From Pigmentiphaga aceris (GTDB lineage Bacteria > Pseudomonadota > Gammaproteobacteria > Burkholderiales > Burkholderiaceae_B): DNA of 64,000 bases. Under the pieces are notes generated by a model. It worked only from the letters and a program-made list of their open reading frames with translations, searched no databases and was not told the DNA's origin. The stretch covers positions 4,464,001 to 4,528,000 of the forward strand of contig NZ_CP043046.1 of the NCBI RefSeq assembly GCF_008119665.1. Reading direction: 5' to 3'. Of the stretch, positions 35,019 to 43,170 are shown one piece after another (the stretch's first letter is position 1; the number at the start of each line of letters is the position of its first letter). A program made the translations under genes and the position numbers.

Positions 35019-35168
35019 CCGACAGTAAATCTGCACGCGGGTGGTGCACGGAGGAAAACTGCGTAACGTCTGGTTGCGGCACTGCAGCGAAGACGAAAGG
35101 CTGGACTACGATCGAAGGTTGCGGACGCCTCCACCGTTCGTGTTCACGCCTGTTGCAGGAGAACTGCC

Positions 35169-37661
35169 TTGAACGACAGCTCGCTTCCTCCGTCCATTAA
35201 CGCTGCCCTGGGGCGCGACCGATCCTTGCCCACGCGCGAGGGTCTGAAACGCGCCTTCCTTGACCACCTGCTGTACACACAGAACAAATCCCTGGCGATT
35301 GCCTCGCGCAACGATCTGTACCAGGCGCTTGCCCACACCATTCGCGACTGCATGTTGCGCACCTGGTTCGATACCGCATCGAGCTACAAGGCCAAGCATT
35401 CGCGCATGGTGGCCTATCTGTCGGCCGAGTTCCTGATGGGCCCCTACCTGGGCAACAACGTGCTCAACCTGGGCCTGATGGACGAGGTCAAGGCGGCGAT
35501 TGCCGAGCTCGGCCTGGACTTCGACGACCTGGCCAATCAGGAAGAAGAACCTGGCTTGGGCAATGGCGGCCTGGGCCGTCTGGCGGCGTGTTTCATCGAC
35601 TCGCTGGCATCGCTGGAAATTCCGGCGATCGGTTACGGCATCCGCTACGAGTACGGCATTTTCTACCAGACCATCATCGATGGCTGGCAGGTCGAGAATA
35701 CCGACAAATGGTTGCGCTACGGCAACCCCTGGGAGATCCAGCACGCGGAATGGTCGGTCGAGATCAAGTTGGGCGGCCGCACGGAAACCTATACCGACGA
35801 TGCAGGCAAATTCCGGGTGCGCTGGGTACCGGAAAAGACGGTGGCCGGTGTGCCCTTCGATTCACCCATTCTGGGGTATCGGGTCAATACCGCCAACACC
35901 TTGCGCCTGTGGCGCGCAGAAGCAACGGAAGCCTTCGACTTCCCGACCTTCAATCGCGGCGACTACCTGGGTGCGGTCAGCAAGAAGGTCACTTCGGAAA
36001 ATCTGACCAAGGTGCTGTATCCGAACGACGAAAGTGACCAGGGCAAGGAACTGCGACTGGAGCAACAATACTTCTTCGTGTCGTGCTCTTTGCAGGACAT
36101 GCTGCGCATCCAGATCAATCGCGGTCAGCCGGTTACCGAGTTCCACCTGGCGTTTGCGATCCAGCTGAACGACACCCACCCGGCCATTGGTGTGGCCGAG
36201 TTGATGCGCCTGCTGGTCGACGAACATCAGATCGTCTGGGAACAGGCCTGGGACGTCACACGCCAGACCTTTGCCTACACCAACCACACCTTGCTGCCCG
36301 AGGCCCTGGAACGCTGGCCGCTGAAGCTTTTCGAGCGTGTGCTGCCGCGTCACTTGGAAATCATCTACGAGATCAATGCCCGCTTCCTGAACGAAGTGCG
36401 CATCCGCTTCCTGGGCGACGAATCGCGCCTGTCGCGACTGTCGCTGATCGATGAATCCGGCGAGCGTTATGTGCGCATGGCTCACCTGGCGTGCGTGGGT
36501 AGCTCGGCCATCAACGGCGTGGCAGAACTGCATTCCGAATTGCTCAAGCGGGACGTGCTGGCCGACTTCTATGCGATGTGGCCAGAGAAGTTCACCAACG
36601 TCACCAATGGCGTGACGCCGCGCCGCTGGATTGCGCTCAGCAATCCGCGCCAGACCAGCCTGGTCAGCCGTGCGATTGGCAACGACTGGATCAAGGACTT
36701 CTCGCGCATCAAGGAACTGGAACCGTTTGCCGACGATGCGGGTTTCGCCGCCGACTGGCAGGCCATCAAACGCGACAACAAGATCGAGCTGGCGGGCCAG
36801 TTGCTGCAACGGACCGGCATTCGTGTCGACCCGGATTCGATGTTCGATGTGCAGGTCAAACGCATCCATGAATACAAACGCCAGCACTTGGCAGTGCTGC
36901 ACATTGTGGCGCTGTATCACCGACTGAAGTCCGACCCGAATCTGGATGTGGTGCCGCGCACCTTCATCTTTGGCGGCAAGGCAGCACCGGGCTATCACCG
37001 CGCCAAGCTGATCATCAAGCTGATCACCTCAGTTGGCGATGTGGTCAACAATGACCCGGCCGTACGCGACCGCCTGAAGGTGGTGTTCCTGCCGAACTTC
37101 AGCGTCACGCGCGGGCAACGCATCTACCCGGCAGCGGATCTTTCCGAGCAGATTTCGCTTGCCGGCAAGGAAGCGTCCGGCACCGGCAACATGAAGTTTG
37201 CGATGAACGGCGCACTCACCATCGGCACCATGGACGGTGCGAATGTAGAGATTCGAGAAGAGGTCGGGGCAGACCAGTTCTTCCTGTTCGGCCTGACCGC
37301 CGAAGAGGTCTACGCCCTGCGCGCACGCGGCTATTCGCCCAGCGACTACTACCGCAACAACGCCGAGCTGCATGCGGTGCTGGACCTGATCCGCAGCGGT
37401 TTCTTCTCGCGGGGTGACGCCAACCTGTTTGCGCCGCTGATCGACGAGCTGATGCATACCGATCCGTACATGCTGCTGGTGGACTACCAGTCCTATGTCG
37501 ATTGCCAGGGTGAAGTGGATCGCACTTATCGCGATACCCAGGACTGGACGCGCCGGTCGATTCTGAATGCCGCCCGCTCGGGGAAATTCTCGTCGGACCG
37601 GTCGATTCGGGACTATGCGGAACGGGTCTGGAAGGTCGGGCCGGCACCGGTTTCTTCCTGA
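35169..37661 (+). CDS. glgP: Glycogen/starch/maltodextrin phosphorylase
   Basis: An 830-residue GT35 phosphorylase that releases glucose-1-phosphate from alpha-1,4-glucans. The PLP lysine is about K676 in GTGNMKFAMNGALTIGTMDG, the family signature. Other conserved stretches include GNGGLGRLAACFIDSL and QLNDTHPAIGVAELMR. Full length. A TTG start at 35169 is used, 6 bases after AGGAGA. No other glycogen genes are in the window. Confidence 0.93.
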   Translation: MNDSSLPPSINAALGRDRSLPTREGLKRAFLDHLLYTQNKSLAIASRNDLYQALAHTIRDCMLRTWFDTASSYKAKHSRMVAYLSAEFLMGPYLGNNVLNLGLMDEVKAAIAELGLDFDDLANQEEEPGLGNGGLGRLAACFIDSLASLEIPAIGYGIRYEYGIFYQTIIDGWQVENTDKWLRYGNPWEIQHAEWSVEIKLGGRTETYTDDAGKFRVRWVPEKTVAGVPFDSPILGYRVNTANTLRLWRAEATEAFDFPTFNRGDYLGAVSKKVTSENLTKVLYPNDESDQGKELRLEQQYFFVSCSLQDMLRIQINRGQPVTEFHLAFAIQLNDTHPAIGVAELMRLLVDEHQIVWEQAWDVTRQTFAYTNHTLLPEALERWPLKLFERVLPRHLEIIYEINARFLNEVRIRFLGDESRLSRLSLIDESGERYVRMAHLACVGSSAINGVAELHSELLKRDVLADFYAMWPEKFTNVTNGVTPRRWIALSNPRQTSLVSRAIGNDWIKDFSRIKELEPFADDAGFAADWQAIKRDNKIELAGQLLQRTGIRVDPDSMFDVQVKRIHEYKRQHLAVLHIVALYHRLKSDPNLDVVPRTFIFGGKAAPGYHRAKLIIKLITSVGDVVNNDPAVRDRLKVVFLPNFSVTRGQRIYPAADLSEQISLAGKEASGTGNMKFAMNGALTIGTMDGANVEIREEVGADQFFLFGLTAEEVYALRARGYSPSDYYRNNAELHAVLDLIRSGFFSRGDANLFAPLIDELMHTDPYMLLVDYQSYVDCQGEVDRTYRDTQDWTRRSILNAARSGKFSSDRSIRDYAERVWKVGPAPVSS

Positions 37662-37675
37662 TCGATAGTAAAAAA

Positions 37676-37697
37676 TGCCCCGCAGCCATGCGGGGCA
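37676..37697. terminator. Hairpin after glgP
   Basis: A perfect 8-bp GC stem (TGCCCCGC / GCGGGGCA) with a 6-base loop, 14 bases after the glgP stop. An A run precedes it but no T run follows on the plus strand, so it is more likely a 3'-end stabiliser or partial terminator. Confidence 0.5.
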
Positions 37698-37745
37698 CGA
37701 GTGTTGCTACAGCACAGGTCTGATGATTGCATGAGGAGACCCGGC

Positions 37746-37961
37746 ATGAGCACCACAGACAAGTTCACGGACGACAAGCCCGCGGAACAGGACAAGTCCC
37801 CGGACGCGTTCGCTGAAAAAACCGTGGTGCAAACTGTGGACGGTAAACGCGTTAAAGGCGTGGAAGGCGAAGCACCACCGCCAGACGACCAACCCAAGCG
37901 CGAAGACGAAGACCTCAGCGCATTGCTGCGAAACCCCAACGCTAACCAGAAGCCGAATTAA
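37746..37961 (+). CDS. Small acidic hydrophilic protein of unknown function
   Basis: A 71-residue protein, highly charged, with no hydrophobic segment: it opens MSTTDKFTDDKPAEQDKSPD and is rich in D, E, K, P and Q. It is probably disordered. A good AGGAG lies 7 bases before its ATG, and it is followed 11 bases later by another small gene, so both look genuinely translated. No family recognised. Confidence 0.65.
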   Translation: MSTTDKFTDDKPAEQDKSPDAFAEKTVVQTVDGKRVKGVEGEAPPPDDQPKREDEDLSALLRNPNANQKPN

Positions 37962-37972
37962 GGAGTCCACCC

Positions 37973-38116
37973 ATGTTGCGCAAGTTGATCATGTTTGCCA
38001 TTACCTCCGGCCTGGCCAGCAAGCTGTACAAGTCCTTCCGTGAAGGTCGCCTCGGCGTGAAGCCGCAAGCACAGGCGCAGGCAAGAAGGCCTGGCCGGAA
38101 CGTACCGCCGGTTTAA
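37973..38116 (+). CDS. 47-residue basic small protein, amphipathic N-terminus
   Basis: Starts MLRKLIMFAITSGLASKLYK, a short hydrophobic or amphipathic helix, and ends in a basic A/Q/R/P tail. AAGGAG sits 7 bases before the ATG. It is too short for ordinary gene calling, but the ribosome site, the tight spacing after the 71-residue gene and the strong hairpin that follows support it. Possibly a small membrane-associated protein; no function known. Confidence 0.6.
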   Translation: MLRKLIMFAITSGLASKLYKSFREGRLGVKPQAQAQARRPGRNVPPV

Positions 38117-38145
38117 GGCACAAGTAGTCCGATGACCTGAAGACA

Positions 38146-38180
38146 CGACGCCCCCTCACACCATGTGTGAGGGGGCGTCG
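38146..38180. terminator. Strong 15-bp hairpin after the small-protein pair
   Basis: A perfect 15-bp stem (CGACGCCCCCTCACA / TGTGAGGGGGCGTCG) with a 5-base loop, 30 bases after the 47-residue gene and between it and the convergent flavin-reductase gene. There is no T tract. It likely marks the 3' end of the plus-strand transcript. Confidence 0.65.
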
Positions 38181-38236
38181 GCACGTATGTGGACTGTGCA
38201 GCGAAGGTGCTGCCAATTAGAAATGCTTAACGGCAA

Positions 38237-38821
38237 TCAGGCCGTTTTTTCATCGACTACCAAGGACTCGCCAATGGCGTAGAACTGCCCACCCGCCACA
38301 TAGTGCAGGCTGCGCAAGGACGGATCGGCATCCGCAAATTCCCAGTGACCATTCCTGAACACGCGCGTGTCCGCCCAAGCCCCAACCACCTCGCCGATGA
38401 ACAGATCGTAGGTCTGCTGGTTATGCGGTTCCGGCACCACCTTGCACGCCAGCCACGCGGCACAACCTGCCACAAACGGCAGGTCATATCCTTCAATCTC
38501 GACCAGTTTCACATCGGCGTTGGCCAACTTGGCCGGCTCATCGATCAAGCTGCGTGTGCCGACCTGATGCGTGAGCGCAAGCAAGGCAACCGTAGGCACC
38601 TGAATCACAAAGGTGCCGCTGCCTTCCACCAATGCGCGGGTACGCGTGGCCTTGTCCAATACCACCGTCAATTTCGGGGGTGAAAAATCCAGTGCGCAGG
38701 CCCAGGCTGCCGCCATGACGTTGTCCACGCCATCATGTCGTGCAGATACCAACACCGTGGGGCCGTGATTCAACAGCCGATACGCTTTTTCCAGCGCAAC
38801 CGGTGCAATGTGACTGTCCAT
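38237..38821 (-). CDS. Flavin-reductase-like FMN-binding split-barrel protein
   Basis: A 194-residue flavin reductase-like protein. The split-barrel core VMAAAWACALDFSPPKLTVVLD and GSGTFVIQVPTVALL are family features, and HNQQTYDLFIGEVVGAWAD is typical of the second half. Such proteins bind FMN and may supply reduced flavin to a monooxygenase, but none is adjacent. Monocistronic. Confidence 0.8.
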   Translation of the reverse strand: MDSHIAPVALEKAYRLLNHGPTVLVSARHDGVDNVMAAAWACALDFSPPKLTVVLDKATRTRALVEGSGTFVIQVPTVALLALTHQVGTRSLIDEPAKLANADVKLVEIEGYDLPFVAGCAAWLACKVVPEPHNQQTYDLFIGEVVGAWADTRVFRNGHWEFADADPSLRSLHYVAGGQFYAIGESLVVDEKTA

Positions 38822-38924
38822 ATATTTCCTTCAGAGAAGCAAGGTCTGCGGTAGAGATTACGGGCTTGCTGAGTGCCGAAATCGTAGCGCGACGCGGCCA
38901 TGAATTCTCAGCCGACTTTTGCCC

Positions 38925-38960
38925 ATAAAAAAAAGCTGGACCCCGTCAAAGGTCCAGCTT
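38925..38960 (-). terminator. Rho-independent terminator of the DUF4142 gene
   Basis: A 10-bp stem (AAGCTGGACC / GGTCCAGCTT, 38933-38960) with an 8-base loop. On the minus strand it is followed by a run of T. It lies 86 bases after the DUF4142 stop codon. Confidence 0.85.
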
Positions 38961-39045
38961 CTTGGCTTGCAGAAGTGCTGATGGCCAACTATGTCATCAG
39001 ACACTTGCCTGCAAGACGGGCACGAAGCCCGCCCACTTCAGACGA

Positions 39046-39564
39046 TTACTTCACGTCTTTCAGCTTTTCCTTCAACATGCGGCCCGCATCGTAATGGGCT
39101 TGCAGCGTGGGCAGGGTCTTGGCCGCCCAGGCCTTCACGTCCGGGTCCTTGGCATCTTCAGCCGCGTCCTTGAACAGGTCCACGGCATCCTTGTGCGCAT
39201 CAACGGCGATCTCGTCCGCGTATTCCTTGTCGAACTCGATGCCCTGCTTCTTGCCCAGGTCTTCCAGTTCCGACTTGACCTTGCGCGGCTGCTCCATCGG
39301 AAGCGTGACCTGCTTCGATGCAGCCAGCGCCTTCAATTCAGTGTCGGCCTTGGTGTGGTCGGTCACCATCATCTGGGCGAAGGCCTTCACATCGGGGTGC
39401 GTAGCGCGCTCGACCGCCAGTTGGCTGGTCGCCAATTCCAGTTGACCGGACTCAGCAGCCTTCTCCAGGAACTTCTTGTCGCCGCTGGACAGTTCGGCGT
39501 GTGCAGCGCCGATCGAAGCGATGGCAAGTGCGATAGAGGCGGCGGTGAATTTGAGTGCTTTCAT
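39046..39564 (-). CDS. DUF4142 periplasmic protein
   Basis: A 172-residue secreted protein with a signal peptide cut after GAAHA. The mature part is a helical, ferritin-like DUF4142 domain (FLEKAAESGQLELATSQLAV; HPDVKAFAQMMVTDHTKAD). Members are often stress-linked, but the activity is unknown. The ATG at 39564 starts the signal peptide; the longer open frame to 39606 is not supported. Monocistronic with its own terminator. Confidence 0.83.
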   Translation of the reverse strand: MKALKFTAASIALAIASIGAAHAELSSGDKKFLEKAAESGQLELATSQLAVERATHPDVKAFAQMMVTDHTKADTELKALAASKQVTLPMEQPRKVKSELEDLGKKQGIEFDKEYADEIAVDAHKDAVDLFKDAAEDAKDPDVKAWAAKTLPTLQAHYDAGRMLKEKLKDVK

Positions 39565-39650
39565 CTGGGTGATCCTGTGGGATTGTTGATGAAAGCCTTT
39601 CAGCAAAGCTTATGCCCACCCTGAACCCCGCATCACACCTGAACGCGGGT

Positions 39651-40289
39651 TCACGCGTGATGCATCAGGATGAGCACTTCAGCCTCTGCCTTACCTTGGG
39701 ACAGGTAAACATGGCCAATGCCACTGTCGAAGTAGATCGACTCCGACGGTCTGAGCACCACAGATTCCCCGGTCTCGAAACAAACCTGCACCACACCGGA
39801 TAACACCATCAGAAATTCCTGACCGGGATGACGTCCGAAATCAGCGAACTCCTCCAGCTCGCGCGCCAAGACGCGGCCATGCATGGGCAACATGTGTTTG
39901 CCGGGATAGTCACCGGCCAACATCTTGTACTGATAGTGGTCCCCGATATAGACGGGTACGTCGGCCACCGAGTTGCGCACGAACGTGGGTTTGGATGCGA
40001 CGGATGCTGCATCGGTCTCGACCACGGACGCTTCAAACAGGCGAGAGATATCCAGGTCAAGCGCCTTGGCCACGGCCGCTACTTTTTCGAAGCTGATGGC
40101 GACCTGGGCCAATTCCATCTTCGACAAGGTCGACAAGGCCACGCCGCTGCGGTCGGACAAGGTCTTCAGCGTCAGCTTGCGCGACTTGCGAGCCGCCCGC
40201 AGCCGCTGCCCCATTTCGGACCGGGAGATCAATGCAGAGACCGAAGCCCCTGCAAGACTATCTAAGACAGACGGTGATTCTTGGGTCAT
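39651..40289 (-). CDS. XRE-cupin transcriptional regulator
   Basis: A 212-residue regulator with an XRE helix-turn-helix at about residues 27-85 (SRKLTLKTLSDRSGVALSTL) and a C-terminal cupin domain (GQEFLMVLSGVVQVCFETGE) that should bind a small ligand. Same architecture as PuuR. It is divergent from the amidase-led operon and the spacer contains a 16-base palindrome, so it probably represses that operon until an amino acid or amine is present. Confidence 0.85.
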   Translation of the reverse strand: MTQESPSVLDSLAGASVSALISRSEMGQRLRAARKSRKLTLKTLSDRSGVALSTLSKMELAQVAISFEKVAAVAKALDLDISRLFEASVVETDAASVASKPTFVRNSVADVPVYIGDHYQYKMLAGDYPGKHMLPMHGRVLARELEEFADFGRHPGQEFLMVLSGVVQVCFETGESVVLRPSESIYFDSGIGHVYLSQGKAEAEVLILMHHA

Positions 40290-40321
40290 GGACAGGAACT
40301 GGCATGGATCATGCTTTGAAT

Positions 40322-40356
40322 TTCTCGTATACGAGAATTCCCTTAAAAGAGAATTC
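40322..40356. promoter_or_regulatory. Operator region between the XRE-cupin gene and the amidase operon
   Basis: A perfect 16-base palindrome, TTCTCGTATACGAGAA (40322-40337), overlaps one copy of GAGAATTC (40333-40340), repeated at 40349-40356 (16 bases start to start). The block is 33 bases from the regulator start and about 100 bases from the amidase start. Likely bound by the XRE-cupin protein. Confidence 0.62.
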
Positions 40357-40455
40357 TTCGAGCCAATTATGGCTCATGCTGAGGCGCAAGACGCACTGAC
40401 AACACGCAATTACCAAACAGAAGCGCCCGCAAAACGGGCATAGAGGAACGCAACC

Positions 40456-41985
40456 GTGCATGCCAACAACAGTCTGACCGCCCTGTCCGCCGTCGAGCTT
40501 CGACGCCTGATCGGAACCAAGGAAATCTCGCCGGTCGAGTTGCTGGAAGCCTGCATTGCCCGTATCGAGGCGGTCAACCCCTACGTGAACGCCATCACCG
40601 CCACCAGCTTCGATCGTGCCCGGGCCGAAGCCCGGGTGGCCGAACAAGCCGTGCTGCGCGGCGATGCGCTGGGCCTGCTGCACGGCCTGCCATTGGGTGT
40701 GAAAGACCTGGAAGCTACCGCCGATCTGCTGACGACCTATGGGTCGCCGCTGTTCCGCGACAACATACCGGCCGCCGACAATCTGCTGGTGGCGCGCCTG
40801 CGCGCAGCCGGTGCCATCGTGGCCGGCAAGACCAACATTCCCGAATTTGGTGCGGGGTCCAATTCACGCAATGCCGTGTGGGGAGCCACCGGCAACCCGT
40901 TCAACCCCAATCTGAATGCGGGCGGATCGTCGGGCGGTTCAGCTGCGGCACTGGCCTGCGACATGTTGCCGGTATGCACCGGATCGGACACCGGTGGTTC
41001 GCTGCGCATTCCTGCCGCGATCTGCGGTGTGGTGGGCTTCCGTCCCTCGCCTGGTGTGGTGCCCAGCGAGCGCAAGCTGCTTGGCTGGAGCCCCCTGTCG
41101 GTGGTCGGCCCGATGGGCCGCACGGTGGCCGATGCCTGCCTGCAGTTGGCGGCCACGGCCGGCCCGGCAGGCGGCGATCCGCTCAGCTACCCGCTTGATC
41201 CGCTGCAATTCCTGACGCCTGAACCGGTCGATCTGGGCAAACTGAAGGTGGGCTGGATCGAGGACTTCGGCGTCTGCGACGTGGACCCCGGCATGCGCGA
41301 CACCATGCGCGCGAAGATGGCTGAAATGGGCCACTTGTTCGCCCGCTGCGATGCCATCCAGATGAATCTGCACGATGCGCATCGCTGCTTCGACGTGCTG
41401 CGTGCGGAAAGCTTCGTGGCCGGCATGCGCGAAGCCTACGAACGCGATCCGGCCAGCCTGGGCCCCAACCCTCGCGCCAACTTCGAGATGGGTGCAGCCA
41501 TGTCGCTGCTCGACGCTGCATGGGCACGTGCCGAGCAGACTCGCCTGCTGCGTGAATTCGAAAAAGCCTACGAGGACTACGACATCCTGCTGGCACCGGT
41601 GGTGCCGGTGTCGGCCTTCCCCTGGGTCAATCTATATGCCGAAGTCATCGACGGCAAGACGCAGGCGAACTACTACCGCTGGTTGAGCCTGGCTTACGTG
41701 GTCACATTGACCGCGCATCCCTCGCTCGCCCTGCCCTGCGGCCTGGACTACGCAGGCATGCCATTCGGTGTGCAGGTCATTGGCGGCTTCCGTGAAGACC
41801 GCAAGACCTTGAACGTGGCCCACGCCATGGAACAGGCGTTTGCCTCGTCGCCCACGCTGCGCCGTCCCATCCCGAACATTGCAGCACTTCGTCACGCCGA
41901 GCCCAGTCTGACCTCGATCGTGACCGCACCGCCCATCTATCAGCGCGATGCCGGTGCCAACAGCATGTCGACCTCTTCCGTCTGA
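40456..41985 (+). CDS. Amidase, amidase-signature family
   Basis: A 509-residue amidase-signature hydrolase. The Ser-cisSer-Lys triad is visible: lysine in PLGVKDLEA, cis-serine in GGSSGGSAAALA and nucleophile in CTGSDTGGSLRIPA. Such enzymes hydrolyse amides to acids and ammonia. A GTG start at 40456 follows AGAGGAA; an ATG four bases later is out of frame. It is the first gene of a run that continues with a D-amino-acid dehydrogenase, peptide ABC transporter and GGT, suggesting amidated peptides or amino acids as food. Confidence 0.85.
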   Translation: MHANNSLTALSAVELRRLIGTKEISPVELLEACIARIEAVNPYVNAITATSFDRARAEARVAEQAVLRGDALGLLHGLPLGVKDLEATADLLTTYGSPLFRDNIPAADNLLVARLRAAGAIVAGKTNIPEFGAGSNSRNAVWGATGNPFNPNLNAGGSSGGSAAALACDMLPVCTGSDTGGSLRIPAAICGVVGFRPSPGVVPSERKLLGWSPLSVVGPMGRTVADACLQLAATAGPAGGDPLSYPLDPLQFLTPEPVDLGKLKVGWIEDFGVCDVDPGMRDTMRAKMAEMGHLFARCDAIQMNLHDAHRCFDVLRAESFVAGMREAYERDPASLGPNPRANFEMGAAMSLLDAAWARAEQTRLLREFEKAYEDYDILLAPVVPVSAFPWVNLYAEVIDGKTQANYYRWLSLAYVVTLTAHPSLALPCGLDYAGMPFGVQVIGGFREDRKTLNVAHAMEQAFASSPTLRRPIPNIAALRHAEPSLTSIVTAPPIYQRDAGANSMSTSSV

Positions 41986-42011
41986 TCCTCTTTTAGCAAC
42001 GAGACCTATCC

Positions 42012-43139
42012 ATGCAACTCCAGGATTTCGTCGTAATCGGTGCCGGCATTGCTGGCGCATCAATCGGTTATCGCCTGGCCGAACACGCCAGCGTCACCGT
42101 GCTCGAGCGCGAAGCGCAGCCCGGTTATCACTCTACCGGCCGCTCTGCCGCCATGTTCATGGAAACCTATGGAACGCCCAACATCCAGGCACTGACCCGC
42201 GTTGGCCGCGAGTTCTACCAGCACCCGCCAGAAGGGTTCACCGAAACCCCGCTGCTGACGCCCCGTGGCGTGCTCTACATCGCCCGCGAAGATCAGATGG
42301 ACATACTGACCGAGGCTTATGAAGCCGCGCTGGCACGCTCGCCCAACGTTGAGATGGTCGATGGCGCAACCCTGCTGGCCGAGGTGCCCTGCCTGCGTCC
42401 CGAAGCTGCCTTTGCTGGCATGCGCGAAAGTGGTGCGGCCGACATCGATGTCAATTCCTTGCACCAAGGTTATCTGCGTGGCTTGAAGCAGCGCGGTGGC
42501 ACCGTGCGCACCAACGCCGAAGTGACCGCAATCGCCCCCTACGCCGACGGCTGGGAAGTGACGCTGGCCGATGGCAGCAAGATTCTGGCACGCAAGCTGG
42601 TGAACGCCGCCGGCGCGTGGGCCGATGTCGTCGCCAAGCTTGCCGGCGTGCGCCCGATCGGCCTGGAGCCGCGTCGCCGTACCGCCTTCATTTTCGCGGC
42701 ACCTGAAGGCGTCGCAACCGAACACTGGCCATCGGTAGTCGGCATCGACGAAAGCTTCTACTTCAAGCCCGACGCCGGTCTGCTGCTGGGTTCACCGGCC
42801 AACGCCGACCCGACCGAACCGCACGACGTGGTGCCGGAAGAAATCGATGTGGCCACTGGCATCTATCACATCGAGCAAAGCACCACGATGACGATCCGTC
42901 GCCCGCGCAACACCTGGGCCGGCCTGCGTTCTTTTGTTGCCGACGGCGATCTGGTGATCGGCTGGGACGCGGAAAAACCCAACTTCTTCTGGCTGGCAGC
43001 CCAAGGTGGCTACGGCATTCAGAGCGCAGCAGGAGCATCCCTGCTGGCCAAGAATCTTCTCCTCGGAGAAGCACTCGACGAAACCCTGGTGACCCAGGGC
43101 GTCGATGTCCCCGGACTCGATCCGGCACGTTTGCGTTAA
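42012..43139 (+). CDS. DauA-like FAD-dependent D-amino-acid dehydrogenase
   Basis: A 375-residue flavoenzyme. The FAD loop is GAGIAGASIGYRLAE near the start. The match to Pseudomonas aeruginosa D-arginine dehydrogenase is close throughout (REAQPGYHSTGRSAA; DESFYFKPDAGLLLGSPANA; RRPRNTWAGLRSFVADGDLV). Y53 is conserved, but two side-chain-pocket residues differ: position 48 is M where DauA has H, and position 87 is V where DauA has E, the residue that holds the cationic side chain. It therefore probably oxidises a neutral or acidic D-amino acid rather than D-Arg. No dauB homologue is adjacent. Confidence 0.83.
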   Translation: MQLQDFVVIGAGIAGASIGYRLAEHASVTVLEREAQPGYHSTGRSAAMFMETYGTPNIQALTRVGREFYQHPPEGFTETPLLTPRGVLYIAREDQMDILTEAYEAALARSPNVEMVDGATLLAEVPCLRPEAAFAGMRESGAADIDVNSLHQGYLRGLKQRGGTVRTNAEVTAIAPYADGWEVTLADGSKILARKLVNAAGAWADVVAKLAGVRPIGLEPRRRTAFIFAAPEGVATEHWPSVVGIDESFYFKPDAGLLLGSPANADPTEPHDVVPEEIDVATGIYHIEQSTTMTIRRPRNTWAGLRSFVADGDLVIGWDAEKPNFFWLAAQGGYGIQSAAGASLLAKNLLLGEALDETLVTQGVDVPGLDPARLR

Positions 43140-43170
43140 TCCTTCCCCCGCACTGCAGGAGTTCCCCCAC

